Assembly (NCBI GenBank): GCA_002366595.1
Contig: DFBK01000086.1
Coordinates: 29,984-43,767 of the forward strand
Reading direction: 5' to 3'
DNA length: 13,784 nt
Source: Anaerolineales bacterium UBA3082
GTDB taxonomy: Bacteria > Chloroflexota > Anaerolineae > UBA7937
The notes beneath the pieces were generated by a model. That model was given only the letters and a program-made list of their open reading frames with translations, did not search any database and was not told the DNA's origin. Below are positions 1-8,800 of the stretch, piece after piece (the stretch's first letter is position 1; every line of letters starts with the position of its first letter). The translations under genes and the position numbers were made by a program.

Positions 1-135
1 CCCCCGCTCGCCATTCCTCCCCCCCAGCAAGCTGGAGGGTATCCTGGCGGTTTTTCATGATACGCTTGAAGGCCTCAGCGAACTTGAGGCTTTTTCTTTC
101 ATTCGACTTACTCGTGGGTCGTCACTGGTCGTCAG
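1..135 (-). pseudogene. Possible 5' end of a downstream gene, apparently frameshifted, cut by the window edge
   Basis: A good Shine-Dalgarno (GGAGGT, 146-141) lies just past the stop of the GT39 gene. Five bases on, a CTG (135-133) opens a frame reading MTTSDDPRVSRMKEK (first residue by CTG initiation), which soon meets a stop. If the A-run at about 92-96 had one more A, the frame would continue without a stop to the window edge as SLKFAEAFKRIMKNRQ and onward, ending near GGEEWRAG. Seen: the SD, both frames and the A-run. Inferred: a fourth gene of the glycan operon that is broken or misassembled. No conserved family can be recognised from so few residues. No canonical slippery heptamer is present, so an indel is more likely than programmed frameshifting. 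The same bases form a terminator-like hairpin on the opposite strand, which is a competing reading. Confidence 0.33.
72..100 (+). terminator. Terminator-like hairpin with T-tract (plus strand)
   Basis: GCCTCA (72-77) pairs with TGAGGC (85-90) across a 7-nt loop and is followed directly by TTTTTCTTTC. This is a canonical intrinsic terminator shape for a plus-strand transcript arriving from the left. An open plus frame ends in TGA at 58-60, twelve bases earlier, so a gene outside the window could end here. The stem is only 6 bp, and the segment may instead be minus-strand coding sequence (see the possible broken gene). Confidence 0.4.
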
Positions 136-155
136 GTTAGACCTCCTTGATTGCG

Positions 156-1925
156 TCAGGGCGAGATTACCGAGAAGGGTTCGAGGATAATAGCGTTGCC
201 TTGTGGTTGACCATCTTCGTCGATCACGTTGAGCCGTTCCCCCGTGTCTAAGAGGTACATGCCTACCACCACCACATAGGGCCCGGCAGGGGCGTCCGGG
301 GGCACGACCAATTCATGGGGATCTTGCACGAACTCCCCAGCCAGCCATAGAGAGGTCGGGTGTTCACCCTTACGAGGCCAACTGTCGTCTTGGGCCCAGA
401 GATGATCGTCCTTACCCACCAGGTGTATAAAGACAGAGTAATTCTCACTTCCCACATATTGGGCTTGCCAATATAGGGTCAAATACAACGTATCTCCAGG
501 GCGTAACTCACGCTTATCGGCTTGATATCCAATCAGGAGGGCTTTATTATCCAGGTTCGCCCGTAGCGGGGTTTGAACCTCCGGTTTGACAAAGGAATGG
601 TGCCGTTCGACCCCAGGACGGAGAAAGTCGATATAGGGTTTTCCATTCCATAACATCAAAAGCAGAGCGAGCAAAAAGAGCGGCTCCTTCCAGGGGATCT
701 TTTGTTGCGCTACTCTCAAGTCGCTCGGCACCAGATGAAGGAACAACCACACCGCTACCATTAAAGCGAAGGGCACTACCATCAAGAAGATCCGTGACTG
801 AGACGGTGTTGACCAGGCGAGGGATACGAGAGCCAGATAGGCTCCACAAAACCAATAAATCAGACCTACCTCGCGCTTGGGCCGGGTGAAGGGAAGAGCC
901 AAAAAGCCAGGGATAGTGAACCACGCTAGGGGCCAATCTATGGGAGAATGGCGAAGTGTTTCCAGCAGGTTCCCTGCCCAGTTGGCTAAGAACCGCACCG
1001 GGTCCATGAGGATTAGATCCATTATGGAGATCTCTCCAATAGTTGGCCACAACGCCCAGTCCCAATTGCCATAGATATCCATCCATACATCTTTGGCTCG
1101 ACTGTTATAGAATGGAGAGCCCGTTTGGGCCCAATCAATAATCAACTGGGGCGTGATAACCAGAAGGAAGGAGAGGAGATAAGCGAATGCGGCTTTGTTT
1201 CTACTGGGTGTATCAGGGTCACGCTGGCTGACCAACCAGGCCAACACCGCCGGTATCAGCACAATGCCAGAAGGGCGCACCAGGTAGGAGAGCCCCCCGA
1301 ACACACCGGCAAGGACGATTCCTGCCAAGTCGCTGCCCAAGTGGGCTGCTAGTAGATAAAGGGAGATCAAGAGCAAGGCCAGGGCTGGCATATCGGTACC
1401 CACTAGCATCGTGTGTCCAGCGAAGAGACTGGTGACGGGAAGGGCCAGCGTGCATAATAAGGCCGTCTGCAGATCGAATAGCCGCTTCGCCAAAAGGTAG
1501 GTGACGCCTAGGACGGTGATAGAGGAAAGGCCGGCGATGACCTTGCCACTCACGAAGACATCGCCAGTGAGGTGCGTGATGAGCCATAGCAAGAGCGGAT
1601 ACCCAAATGGTGTTCGATCGTTGGGCATGAAGACCGCTCTCCACGTCTGTGACCTGAGCATGTAGCCTGGGAAGTCCCATTCCACTGAGTAATCTGTCAA
1701 GGCGTAGTGCCCGATCCCCAATGCGGTTAAGAGAGCGGAGAAAAATAGCAGGGTTCCGATAAAGATGATGCTAGCCCCGCTCAAGGCTTTGGATCTTGGG
1801 GAAGACAGGGTATCATATCGGCGCCGGGATACCATGATTGTCCCCATCGCCAAGACGAGGAACCCCGTGAGAATCATTTTGATATTGGTGTTGGTCACTG
1901 CAGCCATATCCACTGTGAGGGGCAC
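156..1925 (-). CDS. GT39/ArnT-like polytopic membrane glycosyltransferase with C-terminal beta-sandwich domain
   Basis: This 589-residue protein is most likely a dolichyl-phosphate-mannose/ArnT-type (GT-C fold) glycosyltransferase, moving a sugar from a polyprenyl-phosphate donor outside the membrane. Hydrophobic helices begin at about residue 17 and recur to about 430. The first extracytoplasmic loop has D84 in SVEWDFPGYML, where this fold carries its catalytic acid, followed by RTPFGYPLLLWL, as is usual in the family. From about residue 456 the chain is soluble and beta-rich (PGDTLYLTLYWQA, PPDAPAGPYVVVVGMYLL), an extension often attached to such enzymes in Chloroflexota. The substrate cannot be told. 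The start is unclear: the GTG given has only a weak SD, and a GTG at 1898 overlapping the stop of a small upstream ORF is an attractive alternative. It follows the GT4 gene by 94 bp with no terminator between, so the two are probably co-transcribed. Confidence 0.85.
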   Translation of the reverse strand: MPLTVDMAAVTNTNIKMILTGFLVLAMGTIMVSRRRYDTLSSPRSKALSGASIIFIGTLLFFSALLTALGIGHYALTDYSVEWDFPGYMLRSQTWRAVFMPNDRTPFGYPLLLWLITHLTGDVFVSGKVIAGLSSITVLGVTYLLAKRLFDLQTALLCTLALPVTSLFAGHTMLVGTDMPALALLLISLYLLAAHLGSDLAGIVLAGVFGGLSYLVRPSGIVLIPAVLAWLVSQRDPDTPSRNKAAFAYLLSFLLVITPQLIIDWAQTGSPFYNSRAKDVWMDIYGNWDWALWPTIGEISIMDLILMDPVRFLANWAGNLLETLRHSPIDWPLAWFTIPGFLALPFTRPKREVGLIYWFCGAYLALVSLAWSTPSQSRIFLMVVPFALMVAVWLFLHLVPSDLRVAQQKIPWKEPLFLLALLLMLWNGKPYIDFLRPGVERHHSFVKPEVQTPLRANLDNKALLIGYQADKRELRPGDTLYLTLYWQAQYVGSENYSVFIHLVGKDDHLWAQDDSWPRKGEHPTSLWLAGEFVQDPHELVVPPDAPAGPYVVVVGMYLLDTGERLNVIDEDGQPQGNAIILEPFSVISP

Positions 1926-1939
1926 CAGAACTCGTCCAC
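1895..1939 (-). CDS. Possible 14-codon upstream ORF coupled to the GT39 gene
   Basis: The best Shine-Dalgarno before the membrane glycosyltransferase, GGAGGTGATC (1958-1949), is placed 9 nt before a GTG (1939-1937) that is not in the glycosyltransferase frame. This GTG opens VDEFWCPSQWIWLQ (first codon GTG) and stops at TGA 1897-1895. The stop overlaps, as GTGA, an in-frame GTG of the glycosyltransferase (residue 10). That is the geometry of translational coupling, and it would give the enzyme a more usual start of MTNTNIKMILTG. The peptide has three Trp in 14 codons. It may equally be a chance reading. Confidence 0.3.
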   Translation of the reverse strand: MDEFWCPSQWIWLQ

Positions 1940-2019
1940 GATACTAGTGATCACCTCCACAATACACAGCAGGTTAACTTATGGCTACGCACTGGATAGA
2001 AATTTCTTCTGACGGCGAT

Positions 2020-3282
2020 TCATTTATAGCCAGAGGTACGGGTTTCCAAAGACGCTTCAGTCATTAGTTGGCGATAAAGCGAGATCATCTCTTCGGCCAC
2101 TAGGGACCAACTATACTTTTGAGCCAATCTGATGCCCTTTTCTCCCATCCGAAGTCGCGCTTTCTCATCTGTAAGGAGCAGTTTCAGTTTCTCAGATAGG
2201 GCCGTGGGGTCGCCATCGGGCACTAGGTAGCCCGTTACACCGTCTTTCACGGTGAAGGTCAAGCCACCTACTCTGGAGACGATGACCGGCGTTCCGCAAG
2301 CCATCGCTTCTAGGGCTACCATGCCGAAGGATTCGTAATAAGAGGGGACGACGCAGACCTGGGCTGCGGAGTAGTAGTAGGGGAGGGTATCTTGGTCCCT
2401 AGCGCCGAGAAAGGTGACCAGATCGGATAGGCCCAATTTCTCTTTCAGCCTCGTCAGGCGAAGCATCTCCCGGTCCATAGTGGCCTGGGGGTCGCCGCCG
2501 ATGATAGCGAGGCCCAAACGCCCACAGAGGTCGGGGAGGTCGTCAGTGGCTAGGGCTATGGCTTTGAGTAAGATGTCGATCCCTTTTAAGGGCTGGATCC
2601 GTCCTACGAAGAGCACCATCTGACGATCTGGAGGCCATCCTATCCGCTCTTGGGCCTGGGAGATATCGATAGGGCGGAAGAGGGAGAGGTCTACACCACA
2701 GGGGATGACCTCTATCTTTTGGGGATCAGCCCTGTATAATTTCACCATCTGTCTCTTCTCCAAGGGGTTAGCCGCCACCAGCCGATCGACGAACCCCATG
2801 ATCTCCCGCTCCGCTCGCAAGCGGGTCTCCGTCTCCCTCTCTTCGTCACTTTTAGCCACCAGGTTTTTCATATGTCCCAAAGTGTGAAACATCTGGATCA
2901 CCGGCTGCTTCCAAGCCTTCTTGAGTTCCCAGGCCACCAAGCCGGAGAGCCAATAGTGGCTATGGATGAGGTCGTAGGAGACCTCCTCTTCTTGGACAAA
3001 CTGCTTCACCCCCTGCACGAACTCCGGTAGGTGGTTATGTAGTAGTTTCTTGTCGTAGGGGGCTAGGGGGCCGGCGGGGATATGAATGACGCGGCCGTTT
3101 TCCCCTAGGGGCCGCGGCCCGATTATCTCCGGGTCCTGGGCCCGGGTGAAGACGTCCACTAGAAAACCCCGCCTTCCCAACTCCCGGCTCAAATCCCTCA
3201 CATAGACGTTCATCCCCCCCGTTTCCTTGCCTCCCAGAGTGGCTAAGGGACAAGTATGGACGCTGAGCATGGCGATTCGCAT
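2020..3282 (-). CDS. GT4-family (GT-B fold) glycosyltransferase, MshA/sucrose-synthase-like
   Basis: This 420-residue retaining glycosyltransferase of the GT4 family is expected to use a nucleotide-sugar donor on the cytoplasmic face. The N-terminal Rossmann domain begins MRIAMLSVHTCP and carries the glycine loop GGKETGGMNVYVRDLSREL. That stretch is typical of the MshA/sucrose-phosphate-synthase branch. HSHYWLSG follows at about residue 108. The C-terminal domain starts near VLFVGRIQPLKGID. It holds the family's E-x7-E donor-binding motif as E317-SFGMVAL-E325, followed by AMACGTPVIVSRVGG and DGVTGYLVPDGDP. Length is normal for the family. The start is ATG with AAGGG just upstream, 20 bp after the stop of the acyltransferase gene, so these genes form an operon. 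Database names such as D-inositol-3-phosphate glycosyltransferase are common for such proteins but cannot be justified here, since no mycothiol genes are visible. Envelope or exopolysaccharide glycan synthesis is the likelier context. Confidence 0.88.
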   Translation of the reverse strand: MRIAMLSVHTCPLATLGGKETGGMNVYVRDLSRELGRRGFLVDVFTRAQDPEIIGPRPLGENGRVIHIPAGPLAPYDKKLLHNHLPEFVQGVKQFVQEEEVSYDLIHSHYWLSGLVAWELKKAWKQPVIQMFHTLGHMKNLVAKSDEERETETRLRAEREIMGFVDRLVAANPLEKRQMVKLYRADPQKIEVIPCGVDLSLFRPIDISQAQERIGWPPDRQMVLFVGRIQPLKGIDILLKAIALATDDLPDLCGRLGLAIIGGDPQATMDREMLRLTRLKEKLGLSDLVTFLGARDQDTLPYYYSAAQVCVVPSYYESFGMVALEAMACGTPVIVSRVGGLTFTVKDGVTGYLVPDGDPTALSEKLKLLLTDEKARLRMGEKGIRLAQKYSWSLVAEEMISLYRQLMTEASLETRTSGYK

Positions 3283-3302
3283 TACCCTTGATCCCTTTGT
3301 GG

Positions 3303-4310
3303 TCAGCGGCTTCTGGCCCTGGTCACTACTAGATGGTAGACTTCTGTGTCCTGGGCCCCGAACCGATATTTGTACTCCTCATTCCCCCGCAAAAAGTCAA
3401 ACACCTTCTTCTTTTGTTGGATCGCCTCCTCGATGCAGTGAGCAGTGGCCAGGACGCCAGGGCTCAAGGCTCGATACCGCTCCGGGTCGTAGCCAGAATT
3501 GTATAACAAGATCGAGTCACCGTAGTCGAAGCAGAGGAGAGCAGCTATCTTGAGGCCGTTGATGAGGATGAAGCCCAGCCTCAACCAGCCGGCTTCAAAA
3601 GTGCTTTTGGCCACGGCTTTGAAAAAACGCTGCATCGTCTGATCCATGAACTGATCTTTGTGGGGGCTGCTTCGCTGGTGCAGATCTAAGAACTCTTCCA
3701 TCTCTGAGGCCAGATTGGCCTCCTCACTCACTAGGTACCAGTCGACCTGGGCCTCCCGCTGGGCCTTCCTTAGTTTGCGTCGCAGTTCGTGCCGCTGCTT
3801 CTTATCTAACATCTGGAGGTATCCCTCCCAGGTCCCCGGGAGGGAGATGAGGGGACAAACATCTTCCCGGCTGGCCTCTACCTTGAGTCCATACTTTTCT
3901 TTTAGCGAAAAAAGCACCTCGCGGGTAGGCGAGGCGGCAGGCAGGTTATGCAGATCTAAGGTGTCCCAAGAACACTTTTCTAGGAGATAGGCCAAAAAAG
4001 CGGACCAAACTTCCCTCTCCTGGCCAGAAAGGGCGATGATGTCTAAATAATCCGAGATCTCGGTGCCCCCCACCAGACGGAGAGTCATATCTTCGTCGGC
4101 ATAAAATAAGGGGGCTATGCCTACTAACTCCTCTTCATGGCGTGCAGTTAAGAGAAGAAGTTGATGGCCCCTCCCGAAGAACTGCCACCACAGCGATTGC
4201 CATTCCCAGGTAAGAAAAATGGTGTCTGAGGGACTACCGACAAGGAGCCGGTTCCATTCCTCCCGGAGTAGAAGAAAAGCCTCTTTTTCCGTATAGAGTT
4301 CTACCCTCAA
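3303..4310 (-). CDS. CelD/FemAB-like GNAT-fold acyltransferase
   Basis: This 335-residue protein resembles the CelD/BcsL and FemAB-like acyltransferases (Acetyltransf_6 type), which have two tandem GNAT folds and are often found with polysaccharide genes. The N-terminal half has the typical ...PSDTIFLTWEWQSLWWQFFG segment. The central linker is LDKKQRHELRRKLRKAQRE, and then comes MEEFLDLHQRSS. The second GNAT half has FILINGLKIAALLCFDYG, then LLYNSGYDPERYRALSPG and the closing DFLRGNEEYKYRFG that marks this family. It is probably cytoplasmic and transfers an acyl or aminoacyl group to a glycan or lipid-linked intermediate, though the exact substrate is unknown. The start is TTG at 4310-4308, preceded by GAGGAG with 4-nt spacing. 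It is the first gene after the terminator at 4325-4353 and leads the two glycosyltransferase genes. Confidence 0.82.
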   Translation of the reverse strand: MRVELYTEKEAFLLLREEWNRLLVGSPSDTIFLTWEWQSLWWQFFGRGHQLLLLTARHEEELVGIAPLFYADEDMTLRLVGGTEISDYLDIIALSGQEREVWSAFLAYLLEKCSWDTLDLHNLPAASPTREVLFSLKEKYGLKVEASREDVCPLISLPGTWEGYLQMLDKKQRHELRRKLRKAQREAQVDWYLVSEEANLASEMEEFLDLHQRSSPHKDQFMDQTMQRFFKAVAKSTFEAGWLRLGFILINGLKIAALLCFDYGDSILLYNSGYDPERYRALSPGVLATAHCIEEAIQQKKKVFDFLRGNEEYKYRFGAQDTEVYHLVVTRARSR

Positions 4311-4324
4311 CTTGCTCCTCGACC

Positions 4325-4353
4325 AAAAAGCCTCATGACCATTCGCATGAGGC
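4325..4353 (-). terminator. Intrinsic terminator of the rpoC-S1 unit
   Basis: On the minus strand GCCTCATG (4353-4346) pairs perfectly with CATGAGGC (4337-4330) around an 8-nt loop, followed by TTTTTGG. It lies about 30 bp after the stop of the S1 protein gene. Only 14 bp separate it from the TTG start of the acyltransferase gene, so a promoter for the glycan genes would have to sit within or upstream of the terminator, or those genes depend on readthrough. Confidence 0.85.
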
Positions 4354-4381
4354 CTCTTACCTTTTCGGGCCTTCCTGGCTC

Positions 4382-5878
4382 TTATCCCTCCTGAGGTTTT
4401 TCCTCTCCTTCCGAGACTTCAGTCCCGGGCTCGCTTTGGGCTTCCGATTCCGCCATCTCCAATTCGATATCCTCGGCTACCGGTTCAGCCTCTTCCATCG
4501 GCTCTTCCAAGGTTGGCGCTTCTTCAGGGGCAGCCTCTTCCATCGGCTCTTCCAAGGTTGGCACTTCCTCAGGAGCGACCTCTTCTTCTACTTCCTCGGC
4601 TATCTCTTCCAACTGTGGAGGGGGCACTTCCTCAGGAGCGACCTCTTCCTCTATTTCCTCGGCTATCTCTTCCAACTGTGGAGGGGGCACTTCCTCAGGA
4701 GCGGTCTCTTCGGCTTGAACCATCTCGGCCAGGGCCTCTCGGCCCTCCAACTCCTCTAGCGTAGGGGCCTGCTTGAGGCTCAAGGCGATCCTCTGGCGAG
4801 CGGTATCGATGCTGAGGATCTTGAGGGGGAGTAGATCGCCTTCGTGAACGATCTTGCGCGGGTCATCGAACGGTTCATCTGATAATTCAGAGATGTGGAT
4901 CAAACCCTCGATCCCCTCAGCGATGCGAGCGAAGACCCCGAAGTTGACGACGTTGGTGATGGTGCCCTTCACGATCTGCCCCACGTAGAATTTCTCATCA
5001 GCCAGGGTCCAGGGGTCGGGTTGTAGCCTCCTCAGGCTCAAGCCTATCCGTTTCTTCTCTCGGTCGACGCGAAGGACGTAGACCTCCACCTCGTCGCCTA
5101 CTTTCAACACCTCACGAGGGTTCTTCACTCGCTGCCAGGAGAGTTCGGAGATGTGGATCAGGCCGTCGGCTCCTCCTAGGTCGACGAAGGCTCCGAAATC
5201 GCAAAGGTTGCTCACCTTCCCAATGCGGATATCCCCCTCTTGCAACTCTTCAAGCAGTTTCTCCTTCTGCTCTTCTCGCAGGTGGCGCATGGCTGCTCGT
5301 TGGGAAAAGATGAGACGCCGACGGTTTCGGTTCACCTCGATCACCCTCAATTGGAGTTTCTCGCCCTCCATTTGGGCCAGTTTCTCCATCCGAGATTCAG
5401 GGCTTTGCCTCCCTCCCAGGTTGACTAGTTGGGAGGCGGGCACGAATCCGCGAATCTGGCCGAAGGGCACGATCAGGCCACCCTTGTTATGGCCGCTGAC
5501 CGTGCCCTCATAGATCTTTTCCTCCTCCAGATACCTCTCCGCCTCCTGCCACTTTTCTAACGCGCGGGCCATGTTGACGGAGACGATCAGATCCCCATCC
5601 GGGCTCTCTGGTCGTAGGACGTAGACGGATACCCTGTCCCCCACTTTTATGCTGGCTCGAACTTCCTCATCAAGCATCTCCAGATCTTTGCCGGGTATTA
5701 CTCCCTCGCTCTTGGCCCCGACATCGACGATGATTGCGCCTTTATCTATGCGGACCACTTCGGCATCGAGGATATCTCCCCGCTTGGGTTGCCGATAGTC
5801 GAACTCCTCGCTCAGAAACCCCCACATAGGGGATAGAGCCTTTTCTTCGCCAGTGCCATTCTCACTTTCAAACATCAC
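4382..5878 (-). CDS. Ribosomal protein S1-like protein with four S1 domains and an acidic repeat tail
   Basis: This 498-residue RNA-binding protein has four S1 (OB-fold) domains at about 31-105, 118-194, 213-284 and 297-368. The last two are the most canonical: DFGAFVDLGGADGLIHISELS and NFGVFARIAEGIEGLIHISELS, each followed by a LKVGDEVEVYVL- or KRIGLSLR-type strand. Bacterial S1 proteins of this size help the 30S subunit bind and unfold mRNA. Residues from 371 to the end are almost purely Glu/Pro/Ala with internal repeats and are presumably disordered. The start is GTG (5878-5876) directly followed by ATG; either may be used, with AGGGGGG 7 nt upstream. It begins 15 bp after the rpoC stop and its SD fills that gap, so it is co-transcribed with rpoC. 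It could instead be a general S1-domain regulator rather than the true S1, but the four-domain layout fits S1 best. Confidence 0.9.
   Translation of the reverse strand: MMFESENGTGEEKALSPMWGFLSEEFDYRQPKRGDILDAEVVRIDKGAIIVDVGAKSEGVIPGKDLEMLDEEVRASIKVGDRVSVYVLRPESPDGDLIVSVNMARALEKWQEAERYLEEEKIYEGTVSGHNKGGLIVPFGQIRGFVPASQLVNLGGRQSPESRMEKLAQMEGEKLQLRVIEVNRNRRRLIFSQRAAMRHLREEQKEKLLEELQEGDIRIGKVSNLCDFGAFVDLGGADGLIHISELSWQRVKNPREVLKVGDEVEVYVLRVDREKKRIGLSLRRLQPDPWTLADEKFYVGQIVKGTITNVVNFGVFARIAEGIEGLIHISELSDEPFDDPRKIVHEGDLLPLKILSIDTARQRIALSLKQAPTLEELEGREALAEMVQAEETAPEEVPPPQLEEIAEEIEEEVAPEEVPPPQLEEIAEEVEEEVAPEEVPTLEEPMEEAAPEEAPTLEEPMEEAEPVAEDIELEMAESEAQSEPGTEVSEGEEKPQEG
4487..4702 (-). repeat. In-frame tandem repeats in the S1 acidic tail (2 x 63 bp, 2 x 45 bp)
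   Basis: Two 63-bp units (4577-4639 and 4640-4702), differing at two bases by eye, encode 21-residue blocks that start APEEVPPPQLEEIAEE. They are followed in the protein by two 45-bp units (4532-4576 and 4487-4531) encoding APEE[V/A]PTLEEPMEEA. All keep the reading frame. The near identity of the 63-bp pair points to recent duplication. Confidence 0.93.
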
Positions 5879-5893
5879 ATCTGTGCCCCCCTC

Positions 5894-8800
5894 TTAGGTT
5901 GTCGCCGCCATGGCCATCTCCGTCGGGGCAGCCTCTTCTTCGGCCTCTTCCTCCTCGGTTGGGAACCCCGTCCCTGCGGGTATCAGTTTACCAAGGATCA
6001 CGTTCTCCTTCAAGCCGCGGAGTTCGTCTACCTTCCCCTCAATGGCTGCATTAGCCAAGACGCTGATGGTGTGCTGGAAGGAGGAAGCAGAGAGGAAACT
6101 CTCCGTGTTCAAGGCCGCCTTGGTGATACCCAAAAGGACCTGCTGGGCGGTAGCCGGCCTGCCGCCTTTCTCTATCGCTTGGCGGTTGACCTCTTCAAAC
6201 CCGATCCGGTTTACTAGTTCGCCTTGGAGGTAGTCCGTGTCCCCCGGGGTCTTGACCCTCACCTTGCTAAGCATCTGCCGGATGATCATCTCAATATGCT
6301 TGTCATTGATATTTACCCCTTGAGAACGGTACACTTTCTGGATCTCCTCCAAAAGGTATTGCTGGACCGCTTCTCGACCTTGGATGCGCAGAACATGATG
6401 GGGGTTCTTAGAGCCCTCAGTCAGCTGCTCTCCAGCTTTCACCTCTTGGCCGTTCCCCACTCGAATACGAGCCGCAGAGGCTACCTCATACTCCTTTTCC
6501 AGGTATTTTTCGCGACGGACGATGATCAGCCCCTTTTGCCTTACGACCTTTCCGCCCTCGCTGGCAACTATCTGGTTGAAGCGAGGCGACCCTTCCTTCC
6601 CCCTCTGGGCAAGAATGGTGCCTTCCTCGATTTCCTCCCCATCCTCCACCAGGATCCTATGGTTGCCTGGGATGGGATACTCGTCCTTGAAGATCTCGGT
6701 GGCCGAGACTCGGATCTTACGCACCCCCTCCTGGCGGATGATCTGCACGGTCCCATCTATGTCCGAGATGATCGCTTGCCCCTTAGGGTTTCGGGCTTCG
6801 AAGAGCTCTTGCACGCGCGGCAAGCCGTGGGTTATATCCTCCCCCTCCACGACGCCACCGGTGTGGAAGGTGCGGAGGGTGAGCTGGGTTCCGGGCTCGC
6901 CGATCGATTGGGCGGCTATGATACCCACAGCCCCCCCCAGGTGAACGAGACCTCCTCGGGCCAGATCCTTACCGTAGCAGAGGGCGCAGATCCCATAGTG
7001 CAACTGGCAGAAAAGGGGAGAGCGCACATACACCTCTGTAATCCCGGTCTCTTCAATCGTCTTCGCTTGATCCTCTTCAATCATCTCTCCCTGGCGGACT
7101 AGAACCTTGCCCGTCCTGGGGTGGGTGATCTTCCGGGCGGCGATCCGCCCCGCGATCCGCTCACTCAGGCTAGCCCCTATCCCCTCATCCTCGCTGGCCC
7201 GCACCCAGATCCCTATTTTGGTGCCACAATCCATGGCGTTGACGATGGAGTCCTGGGCTACATCTACCAGGCGTCGAGTGAGATAGCCAGCGTCGGCGGT
7301 ACGAAGGGCGGTGTCGGCTAGCCCTTTCCGAGCCCCATGGGTGGAGATGAAGTACTCCAGGGTGGTAAGCCCTTCGCGGAAGTTGGAGCGGATGGGAAGA
7401 GCGATGATACGGCCTGATGGGTCAGCCATCAACCCTCGCATCCCTGCCAACTGCCGGATCGGCTGAAACCCTCCCTTTGTGGCTCCCGAAGTGGCCATCA
7501 CCTTGATGGAGCCTAAAGGGTCTAAAGTCTCGGCTACCGCCTCCGTAACTTCATCCATAGCCTGGGTCCAGAGTTCTACCGTTTTCACATACTGCTCGTT
7601 TTCAGTGATTAGACCCCGACGATACTGCCTCTGGATCTTATCTACCTGCGCGTCAACCCTTTCCAAGATCTCCCGCTTGGCCTCGGGGATGGTGATGTCG
7701 TTGATGCTGATAGTGTGTCCAGAGCGGGTGGCGTACCGGAACCCCACATCCTTAACATCGTCCACCATCTTGACCGTGGCCTCTAAGCCCAAGCGACGGT
7801 AGCATTCGGTCACCAACTCCTTCAACCTTGGCTTATCCATCACTTCATCCTTGAAACGGAGTTCCTCGGGCAGAGCGGTATTGAAGATAACCCGCCCCAC
7901 GGTAGTCTCCAGGAGTTTAGTGCGCTTGCTCTTGCCCACAGTTGTCTTTGTTCGTACCTTTATCTTGGCGTGTAGGTCCACTAACCCCAGGTCGTGGGCC
8001 AAGAGCACCTCCTCTATGTCACTGAAGAGTTTCCCTTCGCCCTTACACCCTTCCTCCTCCAGGGTAAGGTAGTAGCAGCCCAAAACCATGTCCTTTGTGG
8101 GCCCCACGGTGGGTTGGCCGTTGGCGGGCAAGAAGAGGTTCTTGCAGGAGAGCATCAGTTCCTTTGCTTCCCGCTTTGCCGCTTTAGAGAGAGGGACGTG
8201 GACCGCCATCTGGTCACCGTCGAAGTCGGCGTTGAAGGCTTCGCAGACTGAGGGGTGGATCTGGATGGCGTTCCCCTCTACCAACACCGGCTCAAAGGCT
8301 TGGATACCTAGCCGGTGAAGGGTGGGAGCCCGGTTCAGGAGGATGGGGTGATCCTTTATGATCTCCTCCAGAACCTCCCACACCTCTGGACGCTGCTGCT
8401 CGATTATCCGCTTTGCCCCCTTCACATTATGAGCGTAGTTGTACTCCACTAGTTTCTGCATGATGAAGGGCTTGAAGAGTTCCAGGGCCATACCCTTGGG
8501 GAGCCCGCATTGGTGGAGTTTCAGGTGGGGGCCGATCACGATCACCGAGCGCCCTGAATAGTCCACACGCTTGCCCAGAAGGTTGCGACGGAAGCGGCCT
8601 TGCTTGCCCTTCAACATGTCGGAGAGGGATTTCAACTTCCTACGTCCTCGAGAAGAGATGGCCTTCCCTCGGCGGCTGTTATCGATGAGGGAATCGACCG
8701 CTTCCTGAAGCATCCGCTTCTCGTTGCGAATGATGACATCAGGAGCTCCCAACTCCAAAAGTTTCTTGAGGCGATTGTTTCGGTTGATGACCCGCCGATA

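Noticed and set aside
6224..7102. A 292-codon plus-strand frame opposite rpoC.
   Set aside because: It lies entirely within conserved RpoC coding sequence. Long antisense frames are expected in GC-rich coding DNA.
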